Shown here in pieces: positions 34,344-45,674 of a stretch of 64,000 bases of DNA (positions are counted from its first letter, which is position 1; every line of letters begins with the position of its first letter). Origin of the DNA: Trichinella spiralis (taxonomy: Eukaryota > Nematoda > Enoplea > Trichinellida > Trichinellidae); contig CM012953.1 in the NCBI GenBank assembly GCA_000181795.3, positions 5,371,914 to 5,435,913 on the forward strand. The letters run 5' to 3'. The position numbers and the translations under genes were made by a program. The notes below the pieces were generated by a model that saw only the letters and a program-made list of their open reading frames with translations, made no database searches and was not told the DNA's origin.

Positions 34344-36329
34344 ATTTGATCATCGATGAAAATTGTCATGCTAATCGAAATTGCATAATTGTTTTTTTTT
34401 TGATCAGGCTCTGTATTTTTTTCCATCTTTTTTTTGTTCAATTCATAATATATTTTCATTATTTTGTTCAAAAGTATATTATTTGTCAGTTTTCATTGAT
34501 GAAAAGTATAATTTTATTATATAATTTTCGAAATAAAAATATTTGTTTTCATTCAATGATGGATGTTTCGACGAAAAGAGCAGTCAAAAAATGAAGAGAA
34601 AGGTGATGATGAATGGAATTGGTTGTGAACAATTAATACAAGTAATATGTTGTTTTTACCGTTCATTTGTGGCCTACCTTATGGTAAATGATTACGAATG
34701 CATAAAATTGTCTGTCGTAAGAGACGTCGTCGAATTATCTTTGCCATTCATTGATTGTCAAGGTAAAACTGCAGTTTCTGTCAGTTTGTCTACTATTAAA
34801 CGACTGTACAGAAATGTTTGCTGTCATTGTCGATTCGTGAACAGTAAGCGGCAGTTGTCAGGCTGAAATGCCAAATTCTACCTATCTACATCTACTGTTG
34901 TTTTACCGACTGAAGACAAGCAAGTACTTGGGACAGAAAGTCCCCGGCCATGTATGCAAGTATGCATTACGCTGGTCTCAGTATTTGTAAACAAGGTCAT
35001 TCAGTTTGTACACCACTCAGGGTCAAAGGGCAGATCTTTTCGCAGACAACAACTGATGTCACCCAAATTATTTGAAATGATCATTTGTGAATAGTTTTGC
35101 CTACAGCTGAAATACCTGCAACCCTCAACTTACAAGTATCCGTGCAAAATTCACAACATCACTGCCATGAAACTGTACTTCTATGAATTTTTTCCACTTG
35201 CAAATTCAACACGAATAATAATGACGATCATTTTCAATTATTATTACATACACGTGTGTGTTTGTCTCCAATAAATATTTTCGAATAAGTTATGTTTTAT
35301 TATTTCAAACGAAAAATTGCAATTTGAGTATTATTGTAAATCATCAGTAGAGAAATGATAGTTTTATTCTGAAAATTAAGATGAAAGCTGAATTTTTTAC
35401 TTTTCATATTCAAAACAATGAGAGATAATAAATTTTTCAACTGGCAACTGATTAGACAAGACCAATTGAGAATAAAAATTGTAGGGAAATTTCATCATTG
35501 AAAAACTACTACTATTAAGATACAATAAATATACGAATCGATTTATTCAATTGGAACATTTTGAAATTTATTTGCATTTGATACAAGCAACAGAATTTAA
35601 ACACAATGTAAGTTATGATACAATTGTTGTTGTTCACTAAAGATTGCATGCACGCTGAGTCAGCATTTAAATATGATGTCGTAACTGTTCTTCTCAACAA
35701 GAGAATAATATTTAATAAAAGGCGATCGTTGATTGCACCGTCATCTTGTTTGCATAATTTCATATTGTATAGTTTGACTTTGGGAGAATAGTTAGTTTTA
35801 TGCGTACAATGTGTGTACTGATCTATGCTGTGCTGAAATTTCATGCTTTGCTTCCCAAGCAAAGGAATTGATAAATTTTGTGATCAATATTGTACTGGAA
35901 CGGAAATATACCACCAATTATGTACAGCTGCACACATTTTCCACATGATAATTTTGCATAACTTGTTCAGTTCAGTATCATCTACAGCTTGACGTGGAAG
36001 CCAGTAGTCATTGTCATTCGTACGAGATGTTCTTGGACCACTGGAGAATATTTCTAAGATATTGCGAGAAGCTTTGGGACCATCAACAAATAATTGAGGT
36101 TAAACTAGTCACAAACTGTTATTTATTATTTCTTGTTAAACATTTTCAATATGTATTATTTGAATGATTCGCATTTGCCCTATTTTAAATTTTACAAATA
36201 TTTTATTCTAAAAATATAAATTTCTTAACTTTACAAATCAAGAAAGTAATCAATCAGATTGTTTCCATTATGCATACAGCAGTATTGTAGCTGTTAGCAA
36301 TCAAAAATGCTCGACACAAGCAACAACAC
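34344..36329. other. Intergenic region 3' of actin
   Basis: About 2 kb. The first 200 bp are the actin 3' UTR with its AATAAA signal. The remaining ORFs of 100-115 codons (34543-34866 +, 35515-35862 -) lack any family signature or codon bias and were not called. Confidence 0.5.
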
Positions 36330-36590
36330 ATGTGCCCTAGAATTGAACAACAATTGCAGGAAATGCTTGTCAAAGAAAAATTGATTTGTTTAAATGATGA
36401 TGAATTTGATTATATGAATCGAAAAACCTTGGGAGTGGTTCTTTTTCTTTTCGGTGCGATTGAAGAAAGCTTGGCATTTCTGAAGTCAAGAATACCATCA
36501 ATTCAACTCCAGTTGCTTCTTTCACAATTGTTATTTAAAATGGGTTTCAACACAAATGTACAGCAACTGTTTCATTTAAAAAAAATGTAA
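36330..36590 (+). CDS. Hypothetical small protein
   Basis: An ATG-started frame of 86 aa with two Leu-rich helical stretches (LGVVLFLFGAIEESLAFL and IQLQLLLSQLLFKMGF) that vaguely resemble paired TPR-type helices. The helices are amphipathic enough to be real protein. It could be a lone exon or an exon relic of a larger gene; no clear splice sites link it to neighbours. Function unknown. Confidence 0.3.
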   Translation: MCPRIEQQLQEMLVKEKLICLNDDEFDYMNRKTLGVVLFLFGAIEESLAFLKSRIPSIQLQLLLSQLLFKMGFNTNVQQLFHLKKM

Positions 36591-37789
36591 TTTTGGTATA
36601 TTTATCACAGCCTGATTTTCTTGATTATTTCTTTTTTTTTTCTCATCCTTGTCACGCCAATGCGTTTCTACAACTATATGCCGTTTATTTTCATTTCCAC
36701 ACTTCAGTGAATTTTCACAATTGTTATTTTTATGTTTAAAAATGATATTTCACATCTGCTCTTCACCTGGGAATGTTATTCTTATCTTTTATGCCCGATC
36801 AATTCAATAAACGCCATTGTTTCATTTTTCCAAATTGATGCTAATCAATCATGAATCATTCACCATCTTTCTTATTATTCAAATTACAAATGAAATAAAT
36901 AAACAATAAATTGTTCTTATTCGGTTAATCTTACTCTGTTCGATTAATAAATGAATAAAAATTTCTCGATGTAAAATTCGATTTTTCAAAACATTCGTTT
37001 AGTATTATTATTAGCGTTTCATAATCACTTTTTCTCAACAATTTTCTATCAACAGTAGCAAAGAATACAAGTTGAAAACAAAATTTCTCAAGGAAAATTT
37101 AAAATAACTTCAACAACAGTGTTCAAAATCAGCGGCTTGATAAAACTGAGCTAATCAAAATGCACGAAATTGTATAATTCAAAAGATGGATGTTTCGCCT
37201 CATAAATCATGTCAACAATTCATAAGTCGTCCATCAAATGATCACTTTATATTTTCAATAAAATATTAACAAATGCTAAAAAAAATGCGAAAAACTATTA
37301 TGCGAAACTCAAAAGATTTTGAATTTATAATTGAAAGTATGCTTCAGTAAGTTTTTTTTAATTTTTAATTGTGCTGCAACTACTTAACTCGAACGTCAAA
37401 TAATGACAGAAAAAATTATTTCATTCCTGTAAATCTTTTACAAAGAAGATTCATTTCTGGTATAGTGAAGAATTTGAAAAAATAATTATAATGCAAATTT
37501 TAAAAAAATATATCCATTTCGGTTCTACAAAATGTGCTGACAGCATAAAATTGCTATATGCGAAATAATTATACTCGTATAAATGTGTTACTTTTATAAT
37601 CAACGATTAAATCGTTAATCAGAATAAATTTTCATATTCACTGTGTAGCGGTTCAGTTTATCATAAGACAATCACAAGGCTATATATATCACATAACGAC
37701 GTTGTTTTACTACTAATCTAATTATATATGACGTCACTCTTGCAACATCGATACAACAGTAAAAATATATGCTGATGTGCAGGTATTAA
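36591..37789. other. Intergenic AT-rich region
   Basis: About 1.2 kb with no supportable ORF or RNA gene. Confidence 0.5.
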
Positions 37790-38280
37790 TCTAATTGTTG
37801 GTAGCCCGCTTGGATCCACCACACAATCTTCCTTCAGATGAAGTCACGGAATGGAAGTGCAAACGAGACACGGTGACTGTTCAACGGATTCTTTCGTGGA
37901 GCTATACTCGGCTGCATGTTGCGGATCTGTGGTGCGTCTGTTGAATCCAAAAATGCCGGCTTTGCTCTGTCAAGACTGATGGATTTCGTCTTATCTTGAC
38001 AGAGGATAGTAATCGTCCTATCGGTACGACTTACTACTACGTGCGGGCCATCGTTTGTTGCATATAGCGGTGGGCGTGGCGCGTCGTTTCGTACGAAAAC
38101 ACGCGTGAAATTCTGCAGTCGCTTCGGTATTTCTCCACTTCTGTTACCAATTTATTTCCATATGAGTGGGCCGAATGGATCCGGAAAGAGTCCGAAGATG
38201 GTCACTGAGAGCTGCAGCTTTCGCGGGCAGTGATTCGGCGAAGAAAACACCCGATAGACGTAATGCTGCGGCGATTTAAC
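37790..38280 (-). mobile_element. Ty3/gypsy retrotransposon fossil (integrase C-terminal region)
   Basis: Translated on the minus strand, a GC-richer island encodes FTRVFVRNDAPRPPLYATN, then DGPHVVVSRTDRTITILC and SISLDRAKPAFL. This is the characteristic tail of gypsy integrases, the VFVR..A.RPPL..PYDGP..VL.R.D...SIDRLKPAFL block. Upstream codons (QHYVYRVF, FGPLIWK) fit the preceding integrase segment but with a stop and likely frameshifts. No protease, reverse transcriptase or LTR pair is visible. It is a truncated, inactive relic. Confidence 0.8.
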
Positions 38281-38950
38281 TTAACTTAACTGTACTGTTT
38301 ACAGTCGACAAAAACAAGGGAGTCAGATTGCATTACGTCATTGTTGTTTCTGTGCAAGGAGCAATGCTTTGATCGTGGGGAAATTTAAGCACCGATGAGT
38401 GGGTATAGAAAAAAGATTCCTCAGCAGTTGCAATGATTCGATGTAATTTTAATGATTGTAATGAGTAATGTTTAAATTAACTGTTCTGTTAAAATTGTTC
38501 AAAAGTGAGTGTAGCTTAATATTCGTTAGATCAGATAAGTATACTAATATTTCTGGAACTGTAAACCTTTTTTGTGTTGTATGATGAAAATGAAGTAAAA
38601 GAAGCTCTGTATCAGAATATAAAATGACATAATTTTAAAATATTGTACATGAAAAATATAATTAAAAAAATACATTTAGAATGCTAAAAATTTTGTTGAT
38701 TTTTACAGTTGATAGTATTTTTCCAATTTAAGAGGATTATTGATTAGAAAAAATTATTTTACGTCTAAAGTCTAATTTATGAGTATAAATTAAGAAAATT
38801 ATAATAAGTAATCATGTTATTTTTCGTCAGTTTTGATTAGTTCAGTGGTAAATGAAACAAATCTTAAAAATCATTATTTACAGTATGAAATTTTTTGTTG
38901 CATATTTATCAGTACCTGAATAAATCATTGCTTTACTTAAATCTGTAATA
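38281..38950. promoter_or_regulatory. Upstream region of SNAPC4
   Basis: About 670 bp of AT-rich DNA between the gypsy fossil and the SNAPC4 start codon. The promoter must lie here, but no specific element stands out. Confidence 0.35.
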
Positions 38951-41900
38951 ATGGATGATGAACAGTTGATTAATGATTTTAATTTAATTGAAGATTTGTT
39001 TAGCAACTTCAATGCCAATCAAGTACAAGCAGGTGAGCTTCATTTGCGTAAAGTGGAAATTGTTCATTTTTATTTTCCTATTTTTTGACTTTGCTTTAGA
39101 TGAATCACATTTGGAAGAATTCAAATTTACTTCGAATACTGATAATGACAACATTACTGATCTAACGCTGCGTGATTTAGGAGTTTCGTCAAATGATGAC
39201 TTTTTGAAAGAATTAGGTATGCTGACACTAAATGGTTGTAATAGTAGAACGTTGCCTATTTTTCTCTTATTGATTATTTGATTAACACTAATTTTTTACT
39301 TTATTGTTTAAAATGATTGGATTTTATTGATTGCTCGTTCTGTTTAAAGCTGACGTTAAATGAATGTTAAGATGTTTGTTTCTGTTTTATCCATATATCA
39401 GTGTTTAGTCTCTGCAAAGTTTGTTGCTTGTAAATATTTTATTTATAGACAGTACGGGGCTCGCCGATGCCCAAGAAAAGCTGTCCGAAATTAAAGTAAG
39501 AAAATAATTTGTTTTTTTCAATGTTATTATGAGAAATGAAGGCAAGTAGTAGCGCATATATTTCTAAAGTGAGTTTGTTTAACATAATTTTATTCTTAGG
39601 ATGATGTTGAAAACGAAGAAATTTTACATTACCTTACATCCGGCGAATTTCCTGCCGATTGGAAAACTGCGCTTGCTTTGAACAATTCATACCAGGAAGT
39701 TCTGAACGCCTTTATTAAAAAGGCAGAAAATATGTACCGCGAAGTTGACGAACAGTTGGTTTGTTGTTAGCTTAAATTTACCAATTTTGTTGTTCACATC
39801 AATTAGTGCATATTTAAAATAAGAGTAGTATTTTTTTAAGTAATTTGAAATTGACATCATTGCAATAAATGACGAATTTTGTTGCGTACATTTGAAATAG
39901 TTACGTACGCGCTATAGGCAGTTGTGCATGTTGATATTTTTAGCGAGACATTTCTGACAAACTTTATAAGAAATATGGAAGAAATACTGCGATGTCCGCT
40001 TTTAGACCAGTGAATTACAGTCACCCGTACTTCAGCGATAGCAACAGATTTGTATATTAACTTATTTGAATTTATTCAATTTGTTGAAGTCCAATTTTTT
40101 AGACTCCTGCCCGTAACAAAGACGCCGAGAGGAAATTACTAAATAATGAACCTGATATGTTGGTAAAGCCTGCGCAACCTTGGAGCAAAGTGGCTGTTGA
40201 AGTTTTGCAGAAATGCGTTCGCAAGCAAGTGGAACATTCGTTGAAGAAAGAAATCACGAATAGGTAGATTGATTTGTGATTTTTTGAAAATTTCACTGTT
40301 TAATTGATTTTTCATTTTGCTTTTAGAAAAACTGTCATTACCGCAACGTTGAACTATTTGAAGAAGCATAACACTGCGGACAGCAGCCCTGAATCTCAAC
40401 AACAGACGATGGAAGAGATGCATTCTCTGTGGTGTGAGTTGGAACTGCTGGATCAGGAATTGGCAAAAATTGAGTAAAGCGATAGTCTGTAAGATTTGAG
40501 ATGTATATTTTTTTCAAAGATGTTTTTCGTTTTTTAGCGATTCTACGGTTGAGCAACATCTGGGAAATATTGCATTTTTGAATGATTTGGATTGGACGGA
40601 AGTTTCGCAGTCAGTTTCTTTGGTAAGCATTTATTGATTTATTAAATAAATATCTTGTGATGAATGAAAGTATTGTTGTATATTTTTCTTTCTACTTTGT
40701 GGTTGTTGTTGTATTTAAGAAAAATTAAAATGTACAATTAAAAAAATTTGTTTAGAAACAAAATAGATCTGCCGCAGAATGTAGGCAAGCTTGGCTGAAT
40801 CAGTTCGCATTTTGGATCAACCGAAGTGAATGGACAGTGGAAGAGGTGGAAAAGTTGACAGCTTTGGCCGAACAGAATGAAGGGAAAAATTGGAATCACA
40901 TTGCAGCAGAATTACAAGTAACCTTTTAGTGGTGGTATGAATGGATTTGTCAATTTTGTTTATTTATTTGTTTGTTTATTTCAGACAAATCGAACAGGAT
41001 TTGCATGTTTGCAGAAATATCAAGAGCTTGTCTGCAAAACGCATGGATGGTACGTGCAATTTGTTGTCTTTTTCTTCGCTGCTTTTCAAAACTGAATCAC
41101 ATTATTCACGTTTAAGCAACAAATGGGAGGAAGAAGAAGATAGACTGCTTTTGGAAATAATCGACAGTTTTCGTGTAGGCAACGTTATCCAATGGAGATC
41201 GGGTAAATAAATGAATGAATAAAAACATATTTTGGCTAATTTTTGTTCTCTTCAGTGGGATACTTTTTTGAACATCGAACCGTATTGCAGTGCAAGCAGC
41301 GTTACGAATACATCAAGCCAGGAAACAAGAAAGGTCGATGGAATGCTGAGGAAAAATTGGTAATATGATTTTATTATTAATTTTTATTTTTATTTTATTC
41401 TGCATCACCTGCATCCAGTTGAATGTGAAGGGATATTTTTTGATGCCGTAGTTGGTGATTGGTTTTACTTTTTCTTTTTTCAAGTTGCTTTATTGGGCGG
41501 TGAGAACTCACGGGCCGAAGAATTGGAAGCGAGTTGCTGAGATGGTTCCCGGTCGGAACGCTTTGCAATGCCGCGATCAATTTTTGAACATTTTGGATTG
41601 CAGCATTCGCATTGAACAATGGACCAAAGCCGAAGACGAGATCATCTTGTCCATGACGGCCAAAGAAGGCAATCGGTATGCTTTGATAAGTCGAGTGTTG
41701 CCGGGCCGCACCCCGAATCAAGTGAAAATGCGCCATCGTATATTGATGAATTCAAAAGACAAAGTAAGCGGGAAAATTGGTTGGTTGGTTCATTTTTCAT
41801 GTTCATTTTGTTTAACATTGAGAAATGAAATATCGATGAAGTGAATCACTTTCGGCTGTCAGTTGCTTTGGAAAATTGTAGCTTATTTTTTTTTTCAGAG

Positions 41901-42464
41901 AAAGCTTTTCAACAACTTAGCAGTGAAAAGGCGTCTTCGATCTGTGCGTCGAAATCGCAACGCTATATGGTCTTTGCACGAACGATGCAGCGGTGCCGAC
42001 GTTCCGAAACCAATGTTGGAAATGATGAAAGCGAAATATTTGCGCATGATGCCTGTAAATCAGTTGTTGCTGAAAATTAATCATATAATTATCAATTGAA
42101 TAATAATATATTTCAGAAAGAAAAACGTGAAGAATTGTTGAAGGCTAGTGAACGATTTCGAAAGGCTCTTGTTATTCAAGAATGCGATAACAGCGAAGAT
42201 GATGAGGGAAATGAAACCCAAGTAGTGCAAATTGATCATCAACAAACTCATCAGTTGGAAATTCAGCCGCTTCAACCTGAGCAACCGCAGACTGATCAAG
42301 CGGAAGTGCCGGTTGTTATGAGGAGAAGAGGCCGACCAAAAGGGGCGAAGAATAAGAAAATTGTTATCGCTGAAACGCGTGTTCAACCAGAACGTGCTGC
42401 CAGATATGGCGTGAAGGATGTTGTCAAGTTTTTCCAAAGCTTAGAAGCTGAGGATGATGACTAA
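38951..42464 (+). CDS. snapc4: snRNA-activating protein complex subunit 4 (Myb-repeat factor)
   Basis: The large DNA-binding subunit of SNAPc, which binds the proximal sequence element of snRNA-type promoters for RNA polymerases II and III in the nucleus. Fifteen exons join in phase to 701 aa. The acidic N-terminal third is followed by several Myb/SANT repeats, each with spaced tryptophans: SEWTVEEVEKLTALAEQN with KNWNHIAAEL, NKWEEEEDRLLLEII, GRWNAEEKLLLYWAVRTHG with KNWKRVAEMVPGR, and EQWTKAEDEIILSM. The order and the NRTGFACLQKYQE linker match SNAPC4 and not c-Myb or CDC5. The last exon (42117-42464) adds a Gln-rich stretch, a single AT-hook-like RRRGRPKGAKNKK and an acidic end. The human protein is about twice as long, with a C-terminal extension that is absent here. 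In C. elegans the orthologue SNPC-4 also drives piRNA and SL RNA genes (established knowledge, not visible here). Confidence 0.92.
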
Positions 42465-43027
42465 AAAGAAGCCTGGCAACAAGAAAATGCATATCATTCC
42501 ACTGCCTTACTTAATGTGGATAGAAATAATGCATCTCCTTACTAATTAATTTCTGTCGTATCTCATTGATATTTATTATTTATTTGTTTTTCGAAATCAT
42601 TAAATTATCTGAATTGATCAGCAGTTGTTGTAAGAAGCAGAAATAATTGCACATCATACTGCTTATTGTTTAATCATGTTGTTCGTTTATTTTTCAACTT
42701 CTTATATCATTACGATAAAGAAATTGATCTTGAACATCATTAAGCAGTTGAAAATTGTCAACATGTAATTACTACATAAAATTTGTTTGAGATGAAAAAA
42801 AATAGTTGCAATATGCTACAGATTAGTGTCGTTTTCAGCTGAAATTAAGATAAGTTGATAAAAATTTTAAATTGCACTTTAAAGTGCAGTAGTAGGAATT
42901 GTTTAATTTAAACAAAATCTTTTCAACAACTTTTGTTTAAAGTGCTTTTCAGTGCGTAAGTGGGAGAAGGCATGCTCTGATCAGTTTAGACCAGTGTTCG
43001 TTCGAGGAAAGCTGCTCTTGCTAACGA
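42465..43027. other. SNAPC4-MSP intergenic region
   Basis: About 560 bp between two same-strand genes, holding the SNAPC4 3' UTR and the MSP promoter. Nothing else recognised. Confidence 0.5.
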
Positions 43028-43399
43028 ATGGCTTTACCGACCGATATTGTTACTGTACCTGCGGAAGAAGTGTGGTTCAACGCGCCGTGTTTGAGTGAAC
43101 AAGTGACGGCGTTGAAACTTTCCAACCCAGGCAACAAGCTGCTCGGCTACAGGGTGGTGTCGAAGGTGGAGAACCGCTACGTGGTCTTACCATCCCAGGG
43201 TGCGCTGCAGCCGAAGAAGGACATCACCATAAACATCATCTGCCACCCGTTTCCATTCAGAAGTGAATCACCTCCTGTGGACACGTTGATTATTGAATGG
43301 GTCGACGCGTTTGAAGGCGAAACGGATTTCAACGAAGATTGGTTCGTCATGGGCGGAATTGTGCGGAAAAAAATCCTCTCCGTTAAATTTAACCCTTGA
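43028..43399 (+). CDS. Major sperm protein (MSP) domain protein
   Basis: An intronless gene for 123 aa that consists of a single MSP immunoglobulin-like domain. Near the start VPAEEVWFNAP matches the MSP FNAP strand, LLGYRVVSKVENRYVV the central sheet, and DITINIICHPF the following strand. The C-terminus DWFVMGGIVRKKILSVKFNP aligns with the family ending WF.GDGMVRRKNLPIEYNP. In nematodes such proteins polymerise to move amoeboid sperm or act as sperm signals; MSP domains in other phyla are usually part of VAP membrane proteins. No transmembrane anchor is present, so this is not VAP. It diverges clearly from classical MSP (for example NRYVVLPSQ), so it may be an MSP-like or sperm-specific family member. 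Confidence 0.88.
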   Translation: MALPTDIVTVPAEEVWFNAPCLSEQVTALKLSNPGNKLLGYRVVSKVENRYVVLPSQGALQPKKDITINIICHPFPFRSESPPVDTLIIEWVDAFEGETDFNEDWFVMGGIVRKKILSVKFNP

Positions 43400-44044
43400 T
43401 GTTTTCTTTCTCTCTTCTTCAATATTACTGAACTCATAACTTTGATGTTATGACCATTATAATAATTTGGCTTTTAATATTTACTTTATGCTTCTATATA
43501 ATTGATAAAATTGTCGTCATAATTTCATATATGGAATAATATATATTTGTAAAATAAAAATATCACTAATTGTTCGTTTCTTTCTTGCAACTGCTGCACT
43601 GTGCAATAAAATTTACTAAAATTTATCAGCGATATGCAATACTGTTCATTTCTTAAAATCATTTGTATCAAACTCTAATCCGGGAGACATTTTTGCATTC
43701 TCTCATTTACGCAAATTTTTTTGTTAATTTTTACTCTTTTGATGAGTTCAAATGTTCTTCGTGTGATTCCCTCAAATTCAGATGCCTTTTCCATCGGTAT
43801 ACCCGACTTAGAATTATTTCATCTTAATCTAATAATGCTCAACTGCGAATGGTTATGATGCTTAATTATTGGTCAAAATATTTCCTTGTCTGAGGTTATT
43901 TTCTTTAAGATTACAGAATCCTTTTTGTATTTTTCTCTTAGAGTTGTAAGAATAAACCAGATAGTAAGATTCGTTGAATAAAACGATCAACTAATCTTGT
44001 GTATCTTGAGCAGAGTTCACTTTTAATGCAGAATGTGATTTCTG
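43400..44044. other. Intergenic region 3' of MSP gene
   Basis: About 640 bp, including an AATAAA-like signal near 43554. No gene recognised. Confidence 0.5.
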
Positions 44045-44330
44045 TTTTTCGGTGAATAATAAAATAATAAAATTCGGTTTGTTCTTCTTCGGTCCCACTG
44101 TTCACTTATTGGTCGTTGACCACGCTATTCTATTGGACAGTCAAATCTTTGTCGTATTGGTTTTCCTTGTCTAATTGCTCACTGATTCAAATCTTTCCCT
44201 TGTGATTAGCTTTAATATTTTTTCATTTCATTGGTTCAAATATTCCATTTTGGATTACGTAACTTTAATAGTAATGACGTAACATAAAAAATGGAAATAT
44301 TATCCCAAAATTTTATTGTCTGCTTGAAGT
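44045..44330 (+). repeat. Left arm of a diverged inverted repeat
   Basis: Matches the reverse complement of about 45155-45470 with many small indels. The best block is the GATTACGTAACTTTAAT to GTGACGTA-like segment at 44252-44284. Others are TTATTGGTCGTT near 44105 and TTTCATTGGTTCAAATATTCCATT near 44223. Confidence 0.6.
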
Positions 44331-44519
44331 TTCGTCATTTATTGAAATGTTGTTTATTTAAATATATTATTTGTGGTGAATTTTATACTTTTTCATGATC
44401 AGCATTCCTGAAAATAATTTTTATCATTATTCTATATTTTATTGTACCACAGTGACGTTATATCAAATGCGATAGTAATAATTCAGAAAAAACAATACAA
44501 AAAATAAGTTAAATAGTGA

Positions 44520-44735
44520 TTTTTATTTTTCACTAGCCAACAGCACTAACAAGAAGGCTGCGGGGGTGCAGTGTGGACACATTTAGATACTTTGCACTTT
44601 TATGGGTTTTCCGGTTTCACGGAACGACAGTAGGTTTTTGCATTCTGGATATGCGATTATTTGAATCATCGAACGCAGCGCCGGTTCTGTCGCTATGTAT
44701 TACGTAGCCGGTATTAAAATGCGATCCTTATATCA
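44520..44735. other. GC-rich island between inverted repeats
   Basis: About 200 bp of clearly higher GC content, with CpGs, in the loop between the repeat arms. It contains no ORF of use. It could be the core of a mobile element or a non-coding RNA; I cannot identify it. Confidence 0.35.
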
Positions 44736-45154
44736 TCAAAATACAAATTCACGCTTTCAACAACGGAATATTCTTTCTATCTCTTTGAATTCCTGAAGCA
44801 AAAAATCAAATGTTACAAATGTTAATTTTGCTACTCCTATGCTATTATTCTTGCAAACGTGAACTTTGCAAGCAATCAAATTTGAATATTATCAAACGGT
44901 AATCTGCTTGAAATTTCCTCAGCTAGCTATGCGGTTTACTGTTATGGGTGTGATGAAATGTCATATTCTTGAAAATTAGATTTATAAATATTTTATTAAC
45001 GCCAGGTATGATATTGAAAAAATGATATTAAATGAATTTTTAAGAAATAAAGAATGACAACAGTATGTAGTCAAATTATTAAACATTTATTCAAAAATGC
45101 ATCGCACGGTTATTTTTCACAAAGCTTATCAAAATTTTGATAAACACAAATTCA

Positions 45155-45470
45155 ATAACATTTTTCACTACTAATGATACGTCACAACTAATTAAAGTTA
45201 CGTAATCGTAAATGGAAATATTTGAACAATGAAATAGAAAAACAGTGCAGCTAATAACTACTGAAAAGTTTGAACCAATCAACAATTGGATAAGAAAAAT
45301 GAATAACACAACGGTACGAAGGTTCAATAAAATAACGACCAGTAAGAAAACGCGATAAAAATTGGGCCCATAAACAATATTCCTGTTACCGACATATTTG
45401 GGTAGGTATATTCAATGTTCAAGTCAGTAGTAGACTGTATTTTATTTTTCACCGAATCAGTTCCGCCTTC
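45155..45470 (-). repeat. Right arm of a diverged inverted repeat
   Basis: Reverse-complement counterpart of 44045-44330. The conserved core is around 45175-45250. It overlaps two short minus-strand frames, described separately. Confidence 0.6.
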
Positions 45471-45524
45471 CATTTCTTCCATTGTGACAAATTCACACCA
45501 TACACATTTTACCAACGCTTCCAT
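45324..45524 (-). CDS. Hypothetical small membrane-type protein
   Basis: An ATG-started 66-aa frame with an acidic N-terminal half (TMEEMEGGTDSVKNK) and a hydrophobic C-terminal helix (SVTGILFMGPIFIAFSYW). It lies in the right arm of the inverted repeat, and the left arm retains a garbled version of the hydrophobic part (GLFFFGP). It could be a tail-anchored small protein, a fragment of a larger gene, or part of a mobile element. No family recognised. Confidence 0.3.
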   Translation of the reverse strand: MEALVKCVWCEFVTMEEMEGGTDSVKNKIQSTTDLNIEYTYPNMSVTGILFMGPIFIAFSYWSLFY

Positions 45525-45674
45525 ACGTCAGTATTGTTTGTTTGCTTTTTTTTCCAAGTCTTTTCAGTTTTTCGGCAGCTGGGATTCCGTATGAAGAATC
45601 TTCGACATCATCATCATGGATTTCATGAATGTTCCGGTATTATCAACAGATCAGGTGGATCTATGAACTTCAAA

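Noticed and set aside
35515-35862. 115-codon minus-strand ORF 3' of actin
   Set aside because: No recognisable domain, no codon bias, no splice or neighbour context.
44650-44690. Resemblance to 5.8S rRNA (GAATCATCGAACGCA)
   Set aside because: Only about 15 bases match, the following bases do not, and no flanking 18S or 28S sequence is visible.
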